The notes under the pieces were generated by a model. That model was not told the DNA's origin. It ran no database searches and was given only the letters and a program-made list of their open reading frames with translations. The translations under genes were made by a program, and so were the position numbers. This document shows positions 25,739 to 36,195 of a stretch of DNA of 64,000 bases, piece after piece (positions within the stretch are counted from its first letter, which is position 1; every line of letters starts with the position of its first letter). The DNA is from Staphylococcus equorum (GTDB taxonomy: Bacteria; Bacillota; Bacilli; Staphylococcales; Staphylococcaceae): assembly GCF_029531845.1 (NCBI RefSeq), contig NZ_JAMBPV010000001.1, positions 434,001-498,000 on the forward strand, given 5' to 3'.

Positions 25739-25766
25739 AATTCCGATAAGCATACTAAGGATATTA
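25739..25766 (-). promoter_or_regulatory. Possible CymR-like site upstream of tcyP
   Basis: On the minus strand TATCCTTAGTATGC followed by TTATCGGAATT lies about 40-60 bp before the tcyP start. CymR sites in Firmicutes end in GGAATT. The left half does not fit the published spacing well, so this is a weak call. Confidence 0.3.
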
Positions 25767-25926
25767 GAAAAACTGATAATATTCAAGTCTATTTCGCAAG
25801 AAAATTTGAAAATGAAAATGACTTTATATTCTGACAATAATGAAAGGCAGTGAGACCCTGCTGTGGAGATGTTTTCACGTGGTATAGATAGGGATAGATC
25901 AGAAGGTTATATATTGGATAATGATA

Positions 25927-25960
25927 TTAAAAAACCACCCCTTGGTTGTTGGGATGGCTC
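25927..25960 (-). terminator. Terminator of the HTH/coiled-coil gene
   Basis: On the minus strand GAGCCATCCC pairs loosely with GGGGTGGTTTTTT, ending in six T residues 20 bp past the stop at 25980. Confidence 0.7.
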
Positions 25961-25979
25961 AAATAAATTACAGTATTTG

Positions 25980-27011
25980 TTATAGATTGAATAAACGAGC
26001 AAAAAATCCTTTGCGTTCATCTTTTGGTTCTTCTTTAGCAAGTGGTGATTCATAAGCGTGTGTTTGCTCTGAAGCTGCTTCTTGCTCACTAGATGATGCT
26101 ATGTCAGTAGCATGATCATTGTCTGGTGTTTTTTGGACCGAGTCATCTTTAGTTTTATCAACTGAAGTTGTATCTTTTTCTTCAGATGATGCTGTAATTG
26201 AAGTACTCGTTGTGTCAGTTTCTTTAGCAGTCTCACTTGTAGTAGCTTTACTATCATCAGTTGCTGGCTTAGCTACAGTAGATGGTTGAGCACCAACTTG
26301 TGTAATCTCACTATCTTCTACTTGAACTGGGTTTGAAGTGTTTTCAGTACTTACTTTACTGTCTTTAGCTGGATGTGTAGCAGCTGAAGCTTGTTCAGTA
26401 GTATTATCAGTTAACTTATCACCTTTACCAGCAGTGGTACCTGTAGAAGCACTGATATGGTCTGTTTCCACATTAGATTTCACAAGTTCTGATTGTTCTT
26501 TTTGTGAATCTTGAATCACACTTTGCGTTGTTTTAATTTCATCTGTTGATGTTTGGATAGCTTTTAATGATTCAGTGTTAGCGTCTAATTTTGATGTGAT
26601 TTGGTTTTGCATTTCATGTAGTTCATTTTGTTGTTGGTGTACTTGGTTAATCATTTGTCCAAGCATTTGACGTTCGTCACGCATTTTTTGGATTTCAGAA
26701 CGTAAGTCGTCCACAAGTTTAGAAACATTTTGGTCAGTAGGTAGATTACTGTCATTTTCTTTAACAAGTACTTGTAAGAAGTCTTTTTCTTTTTCCAATT
26801 CTTCGAAAGCTAAATCATAACTATTTGTTTGTTTAACTTTTTCGGCGATCTCTTGGAAAAGCTCAATATCCTCTTCTTTGAAATCTGTAGCTTCACGGCC
26901 ACGGTATTCTGTTTTGCTAAGTTGGTAACCACGCTCTTCTAAATGTTGAACGATTTTACGGACTTGTTTTTCACTTAGCTCTACACGTTGTGCAAATTCT
27001 TTAGTTAACAT
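25980..27011 (-). CDS. MerR-like HTH protein with coiled coil, low-complexity linker and amphipathic C terminus
   Basis: A 343-residue protein. Residues 1-50 look like a MerR/RacA-type winged helix (LTKEFAQRVELSEKQVRKI, then ERGYQLSKTEYRGREATDF). About 85-170 is a coiled coil rich in Gln, Asn and Glu (QMLGQMINQVHQQQNELHE). About 180-325 is Thr/Ser/Ala/Asp-rich low-complexity sequence. The last residues RKGFFARLFNL form a basic-aromatic amphipathic tail of the type that binds membranes. The layout suggests a DNA-binding protein bridged to the membrane, such as a chromosome-anchoring or division-related factor. That is inference. The start is at 27011, preceded by AAAGGA. Confidence 0.65.
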   Translation of the reverse strand: MLTKEFAQRVELSEKQVRKIVQHLEERGYQLSKTEYRGREATDFKEEDIELFQEIAEKVKQTNSYDLAFEELEKEKDFLQVLVKENDSNLPTDQNVSKLVDDLRSEIQKMRDERQMLGQMINQVHQQQNELHEMQNQITSKLDANTESLKAIQTSTDEIKTTQSVIQDSQKEQSELVKSNVETDHISASTGTTAGKGDKLTDNTTEQASAATHPAKDSKVSTENTSNPVQVEDSEITQVGAQPSTVAKPATDDSKATTSETAKETDTTSTSITASSEEKDTTSVDKTKDDSVQKTPDNDHATDIASSSEQEAASEQTHAYESPLAKEEPKDERKGFFARLFNL

Positions 27012-27136
27012 AGTAATAAGTCCTTTCATATAAGTGATTTATGTATACGGACGTTTGTCTTCGGTTAGTGAAACGTCAGTCTTACCTCTATGTTAGTCTA
27101 AACTGTTTTAACAGTGATTTCAAGTGGTGCCTGCTA

Positions 27137-27799
27137 TCATTTACGCAAATCCATTTCTGTTAGTAGAGGATAAATAACACTTCTAGATATTCTGTTAGCA
27201 AATACATACTTTAATATATAATTTGATTTAATACTTGGTCCATAAATATCTTTGGTTAATTCGATATTAGATTTAATAAACAAATCCATAGGTCGTCCCT
27301 CTGAAAAACCTTTCAGACTTGGTGCTAAATAATCGATATCATATTGTCTTTCGAAACCATTTTCGAATAAAAACTGACGTCTGTTATCCATAATAGTTAT
27401 TTCATCTTCAGACACTTCTTCAGGTTCTTTTGGAACTTCCAACATGATGAAGTTAACATCATGAGCATGGAGTTGATTAGATAATTTATTAATTTCTTTT
27501 TCCATACGTTTCAGTGTTAGGTTGATTAATTCATCATGGTTAGGTTGATCGAGGGCTATTAAATAAATTAAAAAAGCTGAGTTCGTCGTTGCTTCATAGT
27601 GAGCAGTAGCTAAACTCACTGGTTTTTCTGCCTCGATGCCAACTAAAAATAAATAATCATCTTTAGTACGTTCGTTTTTTAACGATTGTTTAAATACTTG
27701 TTCGTCCTCTGATAACCCAATATCAAACTTTTCGTCATATATCTTTAAAGCTGATTTGAACAATGGATCATCAATTGATGTTACGGCTTTAAATTCCAT
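27137..27799 (-). CDS. GNAT-like acetyltransferase family protein
   Basis: A 220-residue protein starting MEFKAVTSIDDPLFKSALKIYDEKF. The order of strands and helices (DYLFLVGIEAEKPVSLATAHYEATTNSAFLIYLIAL, shown in parts as VSLATAHYE and AFLIYLIAL) resembles the GNAT acyl-CoA fold, followed by FLFENGFERQYDIDYLAP where GNAT proteins often have an RxFYEKxGF-type motif. No substrate is apparent. The ATG at 27799 is chosen because GGGGGTG lies upstream; an upstream in-frame Met lacks a site. It is a single gene. Confidence 0.6.
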   Translation of the reverse strand: MEFKAVTSIDDPLFKSALKIYDEKFDIGLSEDEQVFKQSLKNERTKDDYLFLVGIEAEKPVSLATAHYEATTNSAFLIYLIALDQPNHDELINLTLKRMEKEINKLSNQLHAHDVNFIMLEVPKEPEEVSEDEITIMDNRRQFLFENGFERQYDIDYLAPSLKGFSEGRPMDLFIKSNIELTKDIYGPSIKSNYILKYVFANRISRSVIYPLLTEMDLRK

Positions 27800-27904
27800 A
27801 GACACACACCCCCAAATTATTGCGTTCATTATAACATAATAGTTATATTTGTAATTTATTAACATAAGTTCTGAATCTTATTAACAATTACTAAGTAATT
27901 GAAA

Positions 27905-27950
27905 AAGGGCGGGACAGAAATCAAATTTTGATTTCGTATTCCCGCCCCCC
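27905..27950. repeat. Staphylococcal-type intergenic hairpin repeat
   Basis: GGGCGGGACAGAAATCAAA pairs with TTTGATTTCGTATTCCCGCCC, leaving a bulge. The GGGACAGAAATC start is a familiar theme of short repeats between staphylococcal genes. It can act as a terminator for leftward gspM-like transcription. Confidence 0.65.
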
Positions 27951-28061
27951 ACAAGTTTGACTAAACGTCTAGTCAGCTACTGTGTAGTCTCTAATTTATG
28001 TGTTCGATATAGCATATTGTATTTATGTTCCAGACTCAAAATGAGTAAGTTAATCGTATGT

Positions 28062-28475
28062 TTACGATTTTGGTCCGTTCGATTCTTCGGCATAGTGATG
28101 CCCAATAACTGATTCTTCCTCATAAGCAGCGTTTGTTTTTTCCACTTCTGCATGTGAAGAAGTATCTCTCGTAGCTACGATAATGTATTTATCGTTTAAT
28201 ATTTCCTTTTTATAATGTTCTTTTTCATCATCAATAATATCATAGTGAGATAAGACCACCTCTTCACCGTCTTCACCAGTCATTATCTTAGCCATTTTAT
28301 CGCTAAATGATCCACTTGTTGCAATTAAACTCACTTCGGAATTATGTAATTCGTCAATATGAAGTTTTGTTCTAGATAAAACGGATAGCTCTGATTCATC
28401 ATATCCTTCAGAAACTTTTTCTTTAACTTTTTGTAATAATTCTTCTTCATTTTGTACAATTGTAAATTCTGTCAT
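28062..28475 (-). CDS. General stress protein, 17M/YflT domain
   Basis: A 137-residue cytosolic protein with the heat-induced stress protein YflT (general stress protein 17M) domain. FTIVQNEEELLQKVKEKVSEG opens it, with LSVLSR and a central strand VSLIATSG following, and an acidic tail ending EESNGPKS. Members are under sigma-B in Bacillus and Staphylococcus, though their action is unknown. Here a very good sigma-B promoter lies 41 bp upstream of the ATG, and AGGGG (GGAGGGGTTTTAC) forms the ribosome site. Confidence 0.8.
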   Translation of the reverse strand: MTEFTIVQNEEELLQKVKEKVSEGYDESELSVLSRTKLHIDELHNSEVSLIATSGSFSDKMAKIMTGEDGEEVVLSHYDIIDDEKEHYKKEILNDKYIIVATRDTSSHAEVEKTNAAYEEESVIGHHYAEESNGPKS

Positions 28476-28516
28476 GTAAAACCCCTCCAGCCATTGTTTT
28501 AATGATTATTAAGTAT

Positions 28517-28542
28517 TTACCCAGTTCACATATAGATAAAAC
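28517..28542 (-). promoter_or_regulatory. Sigma-B promoter of the YflT-like stress gene
   Basis: On the minus strand GTTTTA, a 14-nt spacer and GGGTAA. The consensus is GTTTAA-N12-15-GGGTAT. Spacing and position (about 42 bp before the ATG) are right. Confidence 0.72.
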
Positions 28543-28601
28543 GAATACAACTTTATTATATAACGGAATGACAACTCTGACAAACATCATTTGCTCGCCA
28601 T

Positions 28602-28615
28602 AGAAAACGTTTACA
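28602..28615. promoter_or_regulatory. Candidate catabolite-responsive element between gspM-like and xpt
   Basis: AGAAAACGTTTACA matches the CcpA consensus TGWAANCGNTNWCA at all specified positions but the first. It is about 100 bp upstream of the guanine aptamer and 130 bp from the stress gene; which gene it would serve is unclear. Confidence 0.35.
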
Positions 28616-28714
28616 ATTTTGAGAAAAAAGTAATAAAAAGGTCGTCGTGAAGCGCTTACTTGTAATATGTGTATTGAAAATGAAGCTAAAATTTGCTATC
28701 ATCAGTTAATAATT

Positions 28715-28796
28715 TATCTAACTCATATAATCTAAAGGATAAGGCTTTAGAAGTTTCTACCATGTCGCCATTAACGATATGACTATGGGTAACCTA
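28715..28796 (+). ncRNA. Guanine riboswitch aptamer (purine class)
   Basis: The purine aptamer core is present: TCATATAATCT, then AGTTTCTACC and GACTATGGGT, with P2 and P3 stems. The discriminating pyrimidine in GACTAT is C, which specifies guanine/hypoxanthine rather than adenine. It precedes xpt-pbuX-guaBA, the expected target. The terminator lies unusually far downstream. Confidence 0.92.
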
Positions 28797-28823
28797 TACA
28801 ATACATAAGTAATTCAAATTCAT

Positions 28824-28863
28824 GTGTTTTAAAACGTAGCAAGACGTGTACGTTTTAGAACAC
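28824..28863 (+). other. Long hairpin inside the xpt leader
   Basis: GTGTTTTAAAACGTA pairs with TACGTTTTAGAACAC (14 of 15 bp) around a 10-nt loop, between the guanine aptamer and the terminator. It could be part of an extended expression platform. Function is inferred. Confidence 0.55.
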
Positions 28864-28995
28864 TTATTGCTACTGTTGTCACGAATCTAACCTTTTTACA
28901 TATAATTTGGGAAATGAATGTGAAAAAATTATCTTGAGCAGCATTAGTTATAAGTTGAAGAAGGGCTTCTTCTCGTATTGCAAGTTCACTCATAG

Positions 28996-29028
28996 ATCCT
29001 GAAACTAAGTTAGTTTAGGATTTTTTTG
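28996..29028 (+). terminator. Leader terminator upstream of xpt
   Basis: ATCCTGAAACTA pairs with TAGTTTAGGAT and is followed by seven T residues, 25 bp before the xpt start. This should be the off-state element of the guanine riboswitch. Confidence 0.82.
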
Positions 29029-29054
29029 TACACAAAATGAGGAGGTTTTTTCGA

Positions 29055-29632
29055 GTGGATTTGTTGAAACAGAAAGTAGAAGCAGATGGTGTCGTTATTG
29101 ATGAAAAGATTTTGAAAGTGGACGGATTTTTAAATCATCAAATCGATGCAAGGTTAATGCACGATGTAGGACAAACGTTTTATGAGCAATTTAAGGACGA
29201 AGGTATTACTAAAATATTAACGATAGAGGCTTCAGGTATTGCACCAGCTATCATGGCTGCAATGCATTTTGATGTACCGTGTCTATTTGCGAAAAAAGCA
29301 GTTCCGAGTACATTAAAGAAAGATGTATTTCAAGCAGATATCCATTCATTCACAAAAAACACAACAAGTACGGTCATTGTTTCAAATGAGTTTTTAGGTG
29401 AACATGATCGCGTGTTAATCATAGATGACTTTTTAGCGAACGGCGACGCATCGCTTGGTTTAAACGAAATTGTAGAAAAAGCGAATGCAACTACGGTCGG
29501 TGTTGGCATTGTAGTAGAGAAAAGTTTCCAACCCGGTAGAGAACGATTGGAACAAGCTGGACTTACAGTTTCATCACTATGTAAAGTTGCTTCTTTAAGT
29601 GGTAACAAAGTAACGTTTCTAGGGGACGAAGC

Positions 29633-29636
<4 letters not shown>
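29055..29636 (+). CDS. xpt: Xanthine phosphoribosyltransferase
   Basis: A 193-residue enzyme converting xanthine and PRPP to XMP in purine salvage. It has ITKILTIEASGIAPAIM, the PRPP-binding motif VLIIDDFLANGDASLG, and VVEKSFQPGRE, all typical of Xpt. I place the start at the GTG 29055 because GAGGAGG lies 9 nt upstream and the product then aligns with Xpt N termini (DLLKQKVEADG); the ATG at 29037 would overlap that ribosome site. It is the first gene of the guanine-riboswitch operon, and its stop overlaps pbuX. Confidence 0.93.
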
Positions 29637-32403
<2,767 letters not shown>

Positions 32404-32424
32404 GTCAAAGGAGATTTAAAAGTT

Positions 32425-33966
32425 ATGGAAATGGCGAAAGAGCAAGAGCTCATACTTGTTTTAGACTTTGGTAGCCAATACAATCAATTAATTACACGTC
32501 GTATTCGTGAAATGGGAGTGTACAGTGAATTACATGACCATGAAATGAGTATGGATGAAATTAAACGTTTGAACCCTAAAGGCATTATCCTTTCTGGTGG
32601 ACCAAATTCAGTTTACGAAGAAGATTCATTTACAATTGATCCAGAAATATATAATTTAGGTGTTCCTATTTTAGGTATTTGTTATGGTATGCAACTTACA
32701 ACTAAATTATTAGGTGGAAAAGTTGAGCGTGCCAATGAACGCGAATACGGTAAAGCAGTTATTAATGCTAAAACTGATGAATTATTCTTCGGTTTACCAG
32801 AAGAACAAAATGTTTGGATGAGTCATTCAGACAAAGTAATTGAAATTCCTGAAGGCTTTGAAGTCATTGCAGATAGCCCAAGCACGAGTTATGCAGCTAT
32901 CGAAGATAAAGAACGTCGCATTTATGGCGTGCAATTCCACCCAGAAGTACGTCATACAGAATTCGGTAACGATTTATTACGTAACTTTGTACGTCGCGTC
33001 TGCGATTGTACAGGCGAATGGTCAATGGAAAACTTTATCGATATTGAAATTGAAAAAATCCGTAACCTCGTTGGCGATCGTAAAGTTCTTTCTGCAATGA
33101 GCGGTGGGGTAGATTCGTCAGTAGTTTCAGTATTACTGCATAAAGCAATCGGTGACCAATTAACATGTATCTTCGTAGACCATGGTCTTTTACGTAAAGG
33201 CGAAGGCGACATGGTAATGGAACAATTTGGTGAAGGTTTCAATATGAACATTATTCGTGTGGACGCACAAGAACGTTTCATGAGTAAATTAAAAGGTGTA
33301 TCAGATCCAGAACAAAAACGTAAAATCATTGGTAATGAATTTATTTATGTATTTGATGATGAATCATCTAAGTTAGAAGGCGTAGACTTCCTAGCTCAAG
33401 GTACATTGTATACGGATGTTATTGAATCAGGTACGAAAACTGCACAAACAATTAAATCACACCATAACGTTGGTGGATTACCAGAAGATATGGATTTCCA
33501 ATTAATCGAACCAATCAATACATTGTTTAAAGACGAAGTACGTGAATTAGGTATCGAATTAGGAATTCCAGAACATTTAGTATGGAGACAACCATTCCCA
33601 GGTCCTGGACTTGGTATTCGTGTACTTGGAGAAATCACAGAAGATAAACTAGAAATTGTACGTGAATCTGATGCGATTTTAAGACAAGTTGTACGTGAAG
33701 AAGGTCTTGAACGTGAGATTTGGCAATACTTCACGGTATTACCAGGCATCCAATCTGTAGGTGTTATGGGAGACTACCGCACGTATGATCACACAGTAGG
33801 CATTCGTGCTGTAACTTCTATTGATGGCATGACAAGTGACTTCGCACGCATTGACTGGGAAGTCTTACAAAAGATTTCAAGTCGTATTGTAAACGAAGTA
33901 GACCACGTCAACCGTGTCGTCTATGACATTACATCTAAGCCACCAAGCACAATCGAGTGGGAATAA
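32425..33966 (+). CDS. guaA: GMP synthase (glutamine-hydrolysing)
   Basis: A 513-residue enzyme converting XMP to GMP. The class I glutaminase domain (residues 1-200) has the triad within GICYGMQL (Cys about 88) and [10 protein letters not shown]. The ATP-pyrophosphatase P-loop is SGGVDSSV at about 230. The C-terminal dimerisation domain ends PPSTIEWE, as always. It closes the xpt-pbuX-guaB-guaA operon and is followed by a strong terminator. Confidence 0.96.
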   Translation: MEMAKEQELILVLDFGSQYNQLITRRIREMGVYSELHDHEMSMDEIKRLNPKGIILSGGPNSVYEEDSFTIDPEIYNLGVPILGICYGMQLTTKLLGGKVERANEREYGKAVINAKTDELFFGLPEEQNVWMSHSDKVIEIPEGFEVIADSPSTSYAAIEDKERRIYGVQFHPEVRHTEFGNDLLRNFVRRVCDCTGEWSMENFIDIEIEKIRNLVGDRKVLSAMSGGVDSSVVSVLLHKAIGDQLTCIFVDHGLLRKGEGDMVMEQFGEGFNMNIIRVDAQERFMSKLKGVSDPEQKRKIIGNEFIYVFDDESSKLEGVDFLAQGTLYTDVIESGTKTAQTIKSHHNVGGLPEDMDFQLIEPINTLFKDEVRELGIELGIPEHLVWRQPFPGPGLGIRVLGEITEDKLEIVRESDAILRQVVREEGLEREIWQYFTVLPGIQSVGVMGDYRTYDHTVGIRAVTSIDGMTSDFARIDWEVLQKISSRIVNEVDHVNRVVYDITSKPPSTIEWE

Positions 33967-33978
33967 TATTTTGAAATG

Positions 33979-34016
33979 AAACACCCCCTTAGGCATAGGC
34001 TTGAGGGGGTGTTTTT
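33979..34016 (+). terminator. Terminator of the xpt-guaA operon
   Basis: AAACACCCCCT pairs with AGGGGGTGTTTTT, 13 bp past the guaA stop. GC-rich stem and T tract make it strong. Confidence 0.9.
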
Positions 34017-34153
34017 GTGATTTTCTGAGATAGATAATTTTAGTGCCCTGGGTTGAAAAAATGCTCGGAATTTTTATATAAATATATTTTAAGTTGTTGT
34101 AAACTATATCCGGAAACACTTCTATAAATATTCAACATAAGGAGGCAAATATA

Positions 34154-34219
34154 ATGTGTGAAAATTTTATCGAATTTGTATTTGAACAGTTAAATATCAA
34201 GAAAAGTGTAGCTGTATGA
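34154..34219 (+). CDS. Micro-ORF of 21 codons with a strong ribosome site
   Basis: ATG follows AAGGAGG with a 9-nt spacer, one of the best SD sequences in the region. The peptide begins MCENFIEFVFEQLN and ends KKSVAV. It is amphipathic, with an acidic aromatic N half and a basic C half. The stop TGA overlaps the ATG of a second micro-ORF (ATGA). Whether it is a leader peptide or a functional peptide is unknown. Confidence 0.45.
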   Translation: MCENFIEFVFEQLNIKKSVAV

Positions 34220-34290
34220 ATTATATAATGTATTTATTTTGTATGTTTATTTGGGTAATATTGTTAGTGGGTACATCTATATTTGATTAG
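34216..34290 (+). CDS. Micro-ORF encoding a 24-residue hydrophobic peptide
   Basis: ATG overlaps the stop of the preceding micro-ORF. The product (MNYIMYLFCMFIWVILLVG, then TSIFD) is a single membrane helix. It has no separate ribosome site and would rely on translational coupling. It looks like small membrane toxins or regulatory peptides of Firmicutes in size and composition, but no family is recognised. Confidence 0.4.
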   Translation: MNYIMYLFCMFIWVILLVGTSIFD

Positions 34291-34355
34291 TCGAATTATA
34301 AATTTTATTTATAAGGTTTTATATGATGTAATTTATGATATAAATGTTAAAATGG

Positions 34356-34387
34356 ATGTCCTTATACAAGTGTTTGTATAAGGACAT
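34356..34387. promoter_or_regulatory. Perfect 14-bp inverted repeat before psiE
   Basis: ATGTCCTTATACAA-GTGT-TTGTATAAGGACAT ends 11 bp before the ribosome site of psiE. There is no T tract, so it is more likely a 5' UTR hairpin or operator than a terminator. Confidence 0.6.
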
Positions 34388-34413
34388 TCTCAAGTTAAGG
34401 AGATTTATTAATA

Positions 34414-34806
34414 TTGAACAAAGTGATAGATTATTTCACTAAAGCACTTTATTTTTGTTTAAACCTCTGTATTGCAATATTAGGAGTTATTTTAGTCGTA
34501 TTTTTATTTCAAGAATGTTGGGGTATGATTTATACCTTTATAGAAAATAAAAATGTGAAGTATAATTATGTCGTAGAGAAAATGTTGATTGCTTTCATGC
34601 ATATCGAATTCATACTTTTAATCATACAATATTTCAGAAAGAATTATCATTTCTCATTACAATTTTTTATTTATGTAGGAATTACGGCAGTGATTCGATT
34701 TATTATTGTAGAGCATTATAATGCAATTGAAACATTGCTTCTTGCAGTGACAATTGGTGTATTAATATTTTGCTTACACTTATTGAAACGCTATTCATTA
34801 GATTAA
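34414..34806 (+). CDS. PsiE-family (phosphate-starvation-inducible) membrane protein
   Basis: A 130-residue protein with four membrane helices. The order of helices, the loop EKMLIAFMHIEFILLIIQYFRKNYH and the conserved VIRFIIVEHYNAIETLLLA match PsiE. The biochemical role of PsiE is not known; the E. coli gene responds to phosphate and cAMP. The start codon is TTG, chosen because AAGGAGA is 9 nt before it and there is no nearby ATG. A perfect inverted repeat precedes it. Confidence 0.8.
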   Translation: MNKVIDYFTKALYFCLNLCIAILGVILVVFLFQECWGMIYTFIENKNVKYNYVVEKMLIAFMHIEFILLIIQYFRKNYHFSLQFFIYVGITAVIRFIIVEHYNAIETLLLAVTIGVLIFCLHLLKRYSLD

Positions 34807-34876
34807 AAATTAAGACGCAGATTTTGTGACTGAAATACTAATAAGCATTTAGAATGTAAAAAAGGGAGATTTATAA

Positions 34877-35035
34877 TTGATAAAAAAGGTAAAAAGCACA
34901 TTAAGTAAATATGTAAAAAACGGTAAATTAGAGCAAGGCTTGTATAAAATAAGTGATAAACTTAAAAAGAAAACAGGAAAAGATTACTCAAAATATGTAA
35001 GTAAAATAATGGATCAATTACGTAAAAGAGTATAA
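34877..35035 (+). CDS. 52-residue cationic helical protein (MT0933/Rv0909 antitoxin-like)
   Basis: TTG start, with GGGAGA 7 nt upstream. The product starts MIKKVKSTLSKYVKN and has KKTGKDYSKYVSKIMDQL near the end, similar to the KTGxKYxxKVxKxxD pattern of the small MT0933/Rv0909 family. About a quarter of residues are lysine. No partner toxin is next to it, so the antitoxin label is only structural. A strong hairpin terminator follows at once (35061-35104), which supports a real transcript. Confidence 0.5.
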   Translation: MIKKVKSTLSKYVKNGKLEQGLYKISDKLKKKTGKDYSKYVSKIMDQLRKRV

Positions 35036-35060
35036 TATAACCTGAAAATAGAATCATTTG

Positions 35061-35104
35061 AAACAATGGAGCGCACTTGCTAGAGTGTCTTCATTGTTTT
35101 TTTG
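35061..35104 (+). terminator. Terminator after the 52-residue gene
   Basis: AAACAATGGAGCGCACT pairs with AGAGTGTCTTCATTGTTT, with small mismatches, and ends in seven T residues. Confidence 0.8.
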
Positions 35105-35246
35105 TAGTGAATTTATGTTCTAAACGACGATGTAATTAGTGATCATATTAATGAAAGGCGTAGTGTACACAGGTTTAACTGAAAATAAAATGAGTCGAGC
35201 AACACAATATATTCGTATCAAAGATTAAAAATTAAAATTAAATTAG

Positions 35247-35404
35247 AAATAGGGGTGTACAAAATGAGTATAACTCGTTATAATAGGTATTAAGTAATTT
35301 AGTTCGTGAAATTGATTTGTAGTTTTATTCTTTTGAATTTACTCCTTTTGATTTTTTAAGACAGATTACAAATATTAGTGCAAAAGCACATGGAGGAATT
35401 TAAT
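35247..35404 (+). promoter_or_regulatory. Probable long 5' UTR of the cold-shock gene
   Basis: No ORF with a ribosome site is visible in this AT-rich stretch. Cold-shock genes usually carry leaders of 100-160 nt that refold with temperature. The remainder of the 35036-35404 gap holds a terminator and nothing else recognised. This is inference from family behaviour. Confidence 0.35.
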
Positions 35405-35605
35405 ATGAATAACGGTACAGTTAAATGGTTTAATGCAGAAAAAGGTTTTGGTTTCATCGAGGTTGAAGGTGGAAACGACGTATTCGTACACTTCTCAGCA
35501 ATCACTCAAGAAGGCTACAAATCATTAGAAGAAGGCCAAGCTGTTGAATTCGAAATCGTTGAAGGCGACCGCGGTCCTCAAGCAGCTAACGTTGTTAAAT
35601 TATAA
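35405..35605 (+). CDS. cspA: Major cold-shock protein (CspA-like)
   Basis: A 66-residue single CSD protein. RNP1 KGFGFIEV and RNP2 VFVHF are intact; the sequence ends [13 protein letters not shown], as in staphylococcal CspA. It binds single-stranded RNA/DNA as an RNA chaperone. The start is at 35405, preceded by GGAGG; an upstream in-frame ATG at 35390 is part of the ribosome-site region. A terminator follows 15 bp later. Confidence 0.95.
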   Translation: MNNGTVKWFNAEKGFGFIEVEGGNDVFVHFSAITQEGYKSLEEGQAVEFEIVEGDRGPQAANVVKL

Positions 35606-35616
35606 TAACGGCTAAA

Positions 35617-35644
35617 AGACGAGTATAACTCGTCTTTTTTTATG
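35617..35644 (+). terminator. Terminator of the cold-shock gene
   Basis: AAAAGACGAG-TATAA-CTCGTCTTTTTTT, directly downstream of the stop. Confidence 0.88.
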
Positions 35645-35796
35645 CCCAAATTTAATTTTAAAACGACTAATAATAGTATAAAACGTAAAACCCTTTAATC
35701 TAATATAGTGAATTGACTCCAAATTGTGGGAATACAATAAAAACACTTTCGTTGAATTCATACATTAAAATAAATTTATACGGAGGTGTTTTTTCT

Positions 35797-36080
35797 ATGA
35801 AAAGAGTTGTTTATTCATTCGAAACCAAAAACAAAGTGATTGAGATGAAAATGGAATTAAAAGAAGACGTTTTTTTAAGAAAGGTGAAAAACCTCGAACT
35901 CATCACATTCATGTATTTCGAAGTACAGATGACTATGAGATTAATCGTCATATAGCACTAAGATATTACTTGCGTGCACACGAATACAGTGAATTTTAAA
36001 AAAAGTTAGCACAATATTTTCGCTATGATATAGATGGATATTGTGAAGGAAAAGATATTTTAACATGGTATTTGAATTAA
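35797..36080 (+). pseudogene. Relic: transposase N-terminal fragment joined to a frameshifted GrpB-domain fragment
   Basis: ATG 35797 has a good site (CGGAGG) and encodes MKRVVYSFETKNKVIEMKME, the opening of IS3-type OrfA transposases in staphylococci. The sequence then departs from transposases. From 35880, in another frame, it reads KGEKPRTHHIHVF and NRHIALRYYLRAHEYSEF, followed after a further frameshift in an A-tract by AQYFRYDIDGYCEGKD, which together form the C-terminal half of a GrpB (UPF0157) protein. The locus is thus a scar of insertion and decay. No intact IS or inverted ends were found. Confidence 0.72.
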
Positions 36081-36118
36081 CAAGAGAGAATTAAAGCGTA
36101 GTTTGAAAAAAATATTTA

Positions 36119-36162
36119 AATGCCCTTGTCTTCAGATTATTACTCTGAGACAAGGGCATTTG
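36119..36162. terminator. Bidirectional terminator at the pucR end
   Basis: AATGCCCTTGTCTTCAG pairs with CTCTGAGACAAGGGCATT around ATTATTA, 35 bp past the pucR stop. Confidence 0.85.
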
Positions 36163-36195
36163 TTGTAAATTTTTGAAAAATAGTAGCGTACAAAA

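Noticed and set aside
32952-33749. Several long minus-strand ORFs across guaA and guaB
   Set aside because: They lie opposite highly conserved genes, lack ribosome sites and have unlikely composition; they are codon-bias shadows.
35152-35229. A 25-codon ORF between the 52-residue gene and cspA
   Set aside because: No ribosome site precedes the ATG, the product has no features, and it lies just after a terminator. It may be noise.
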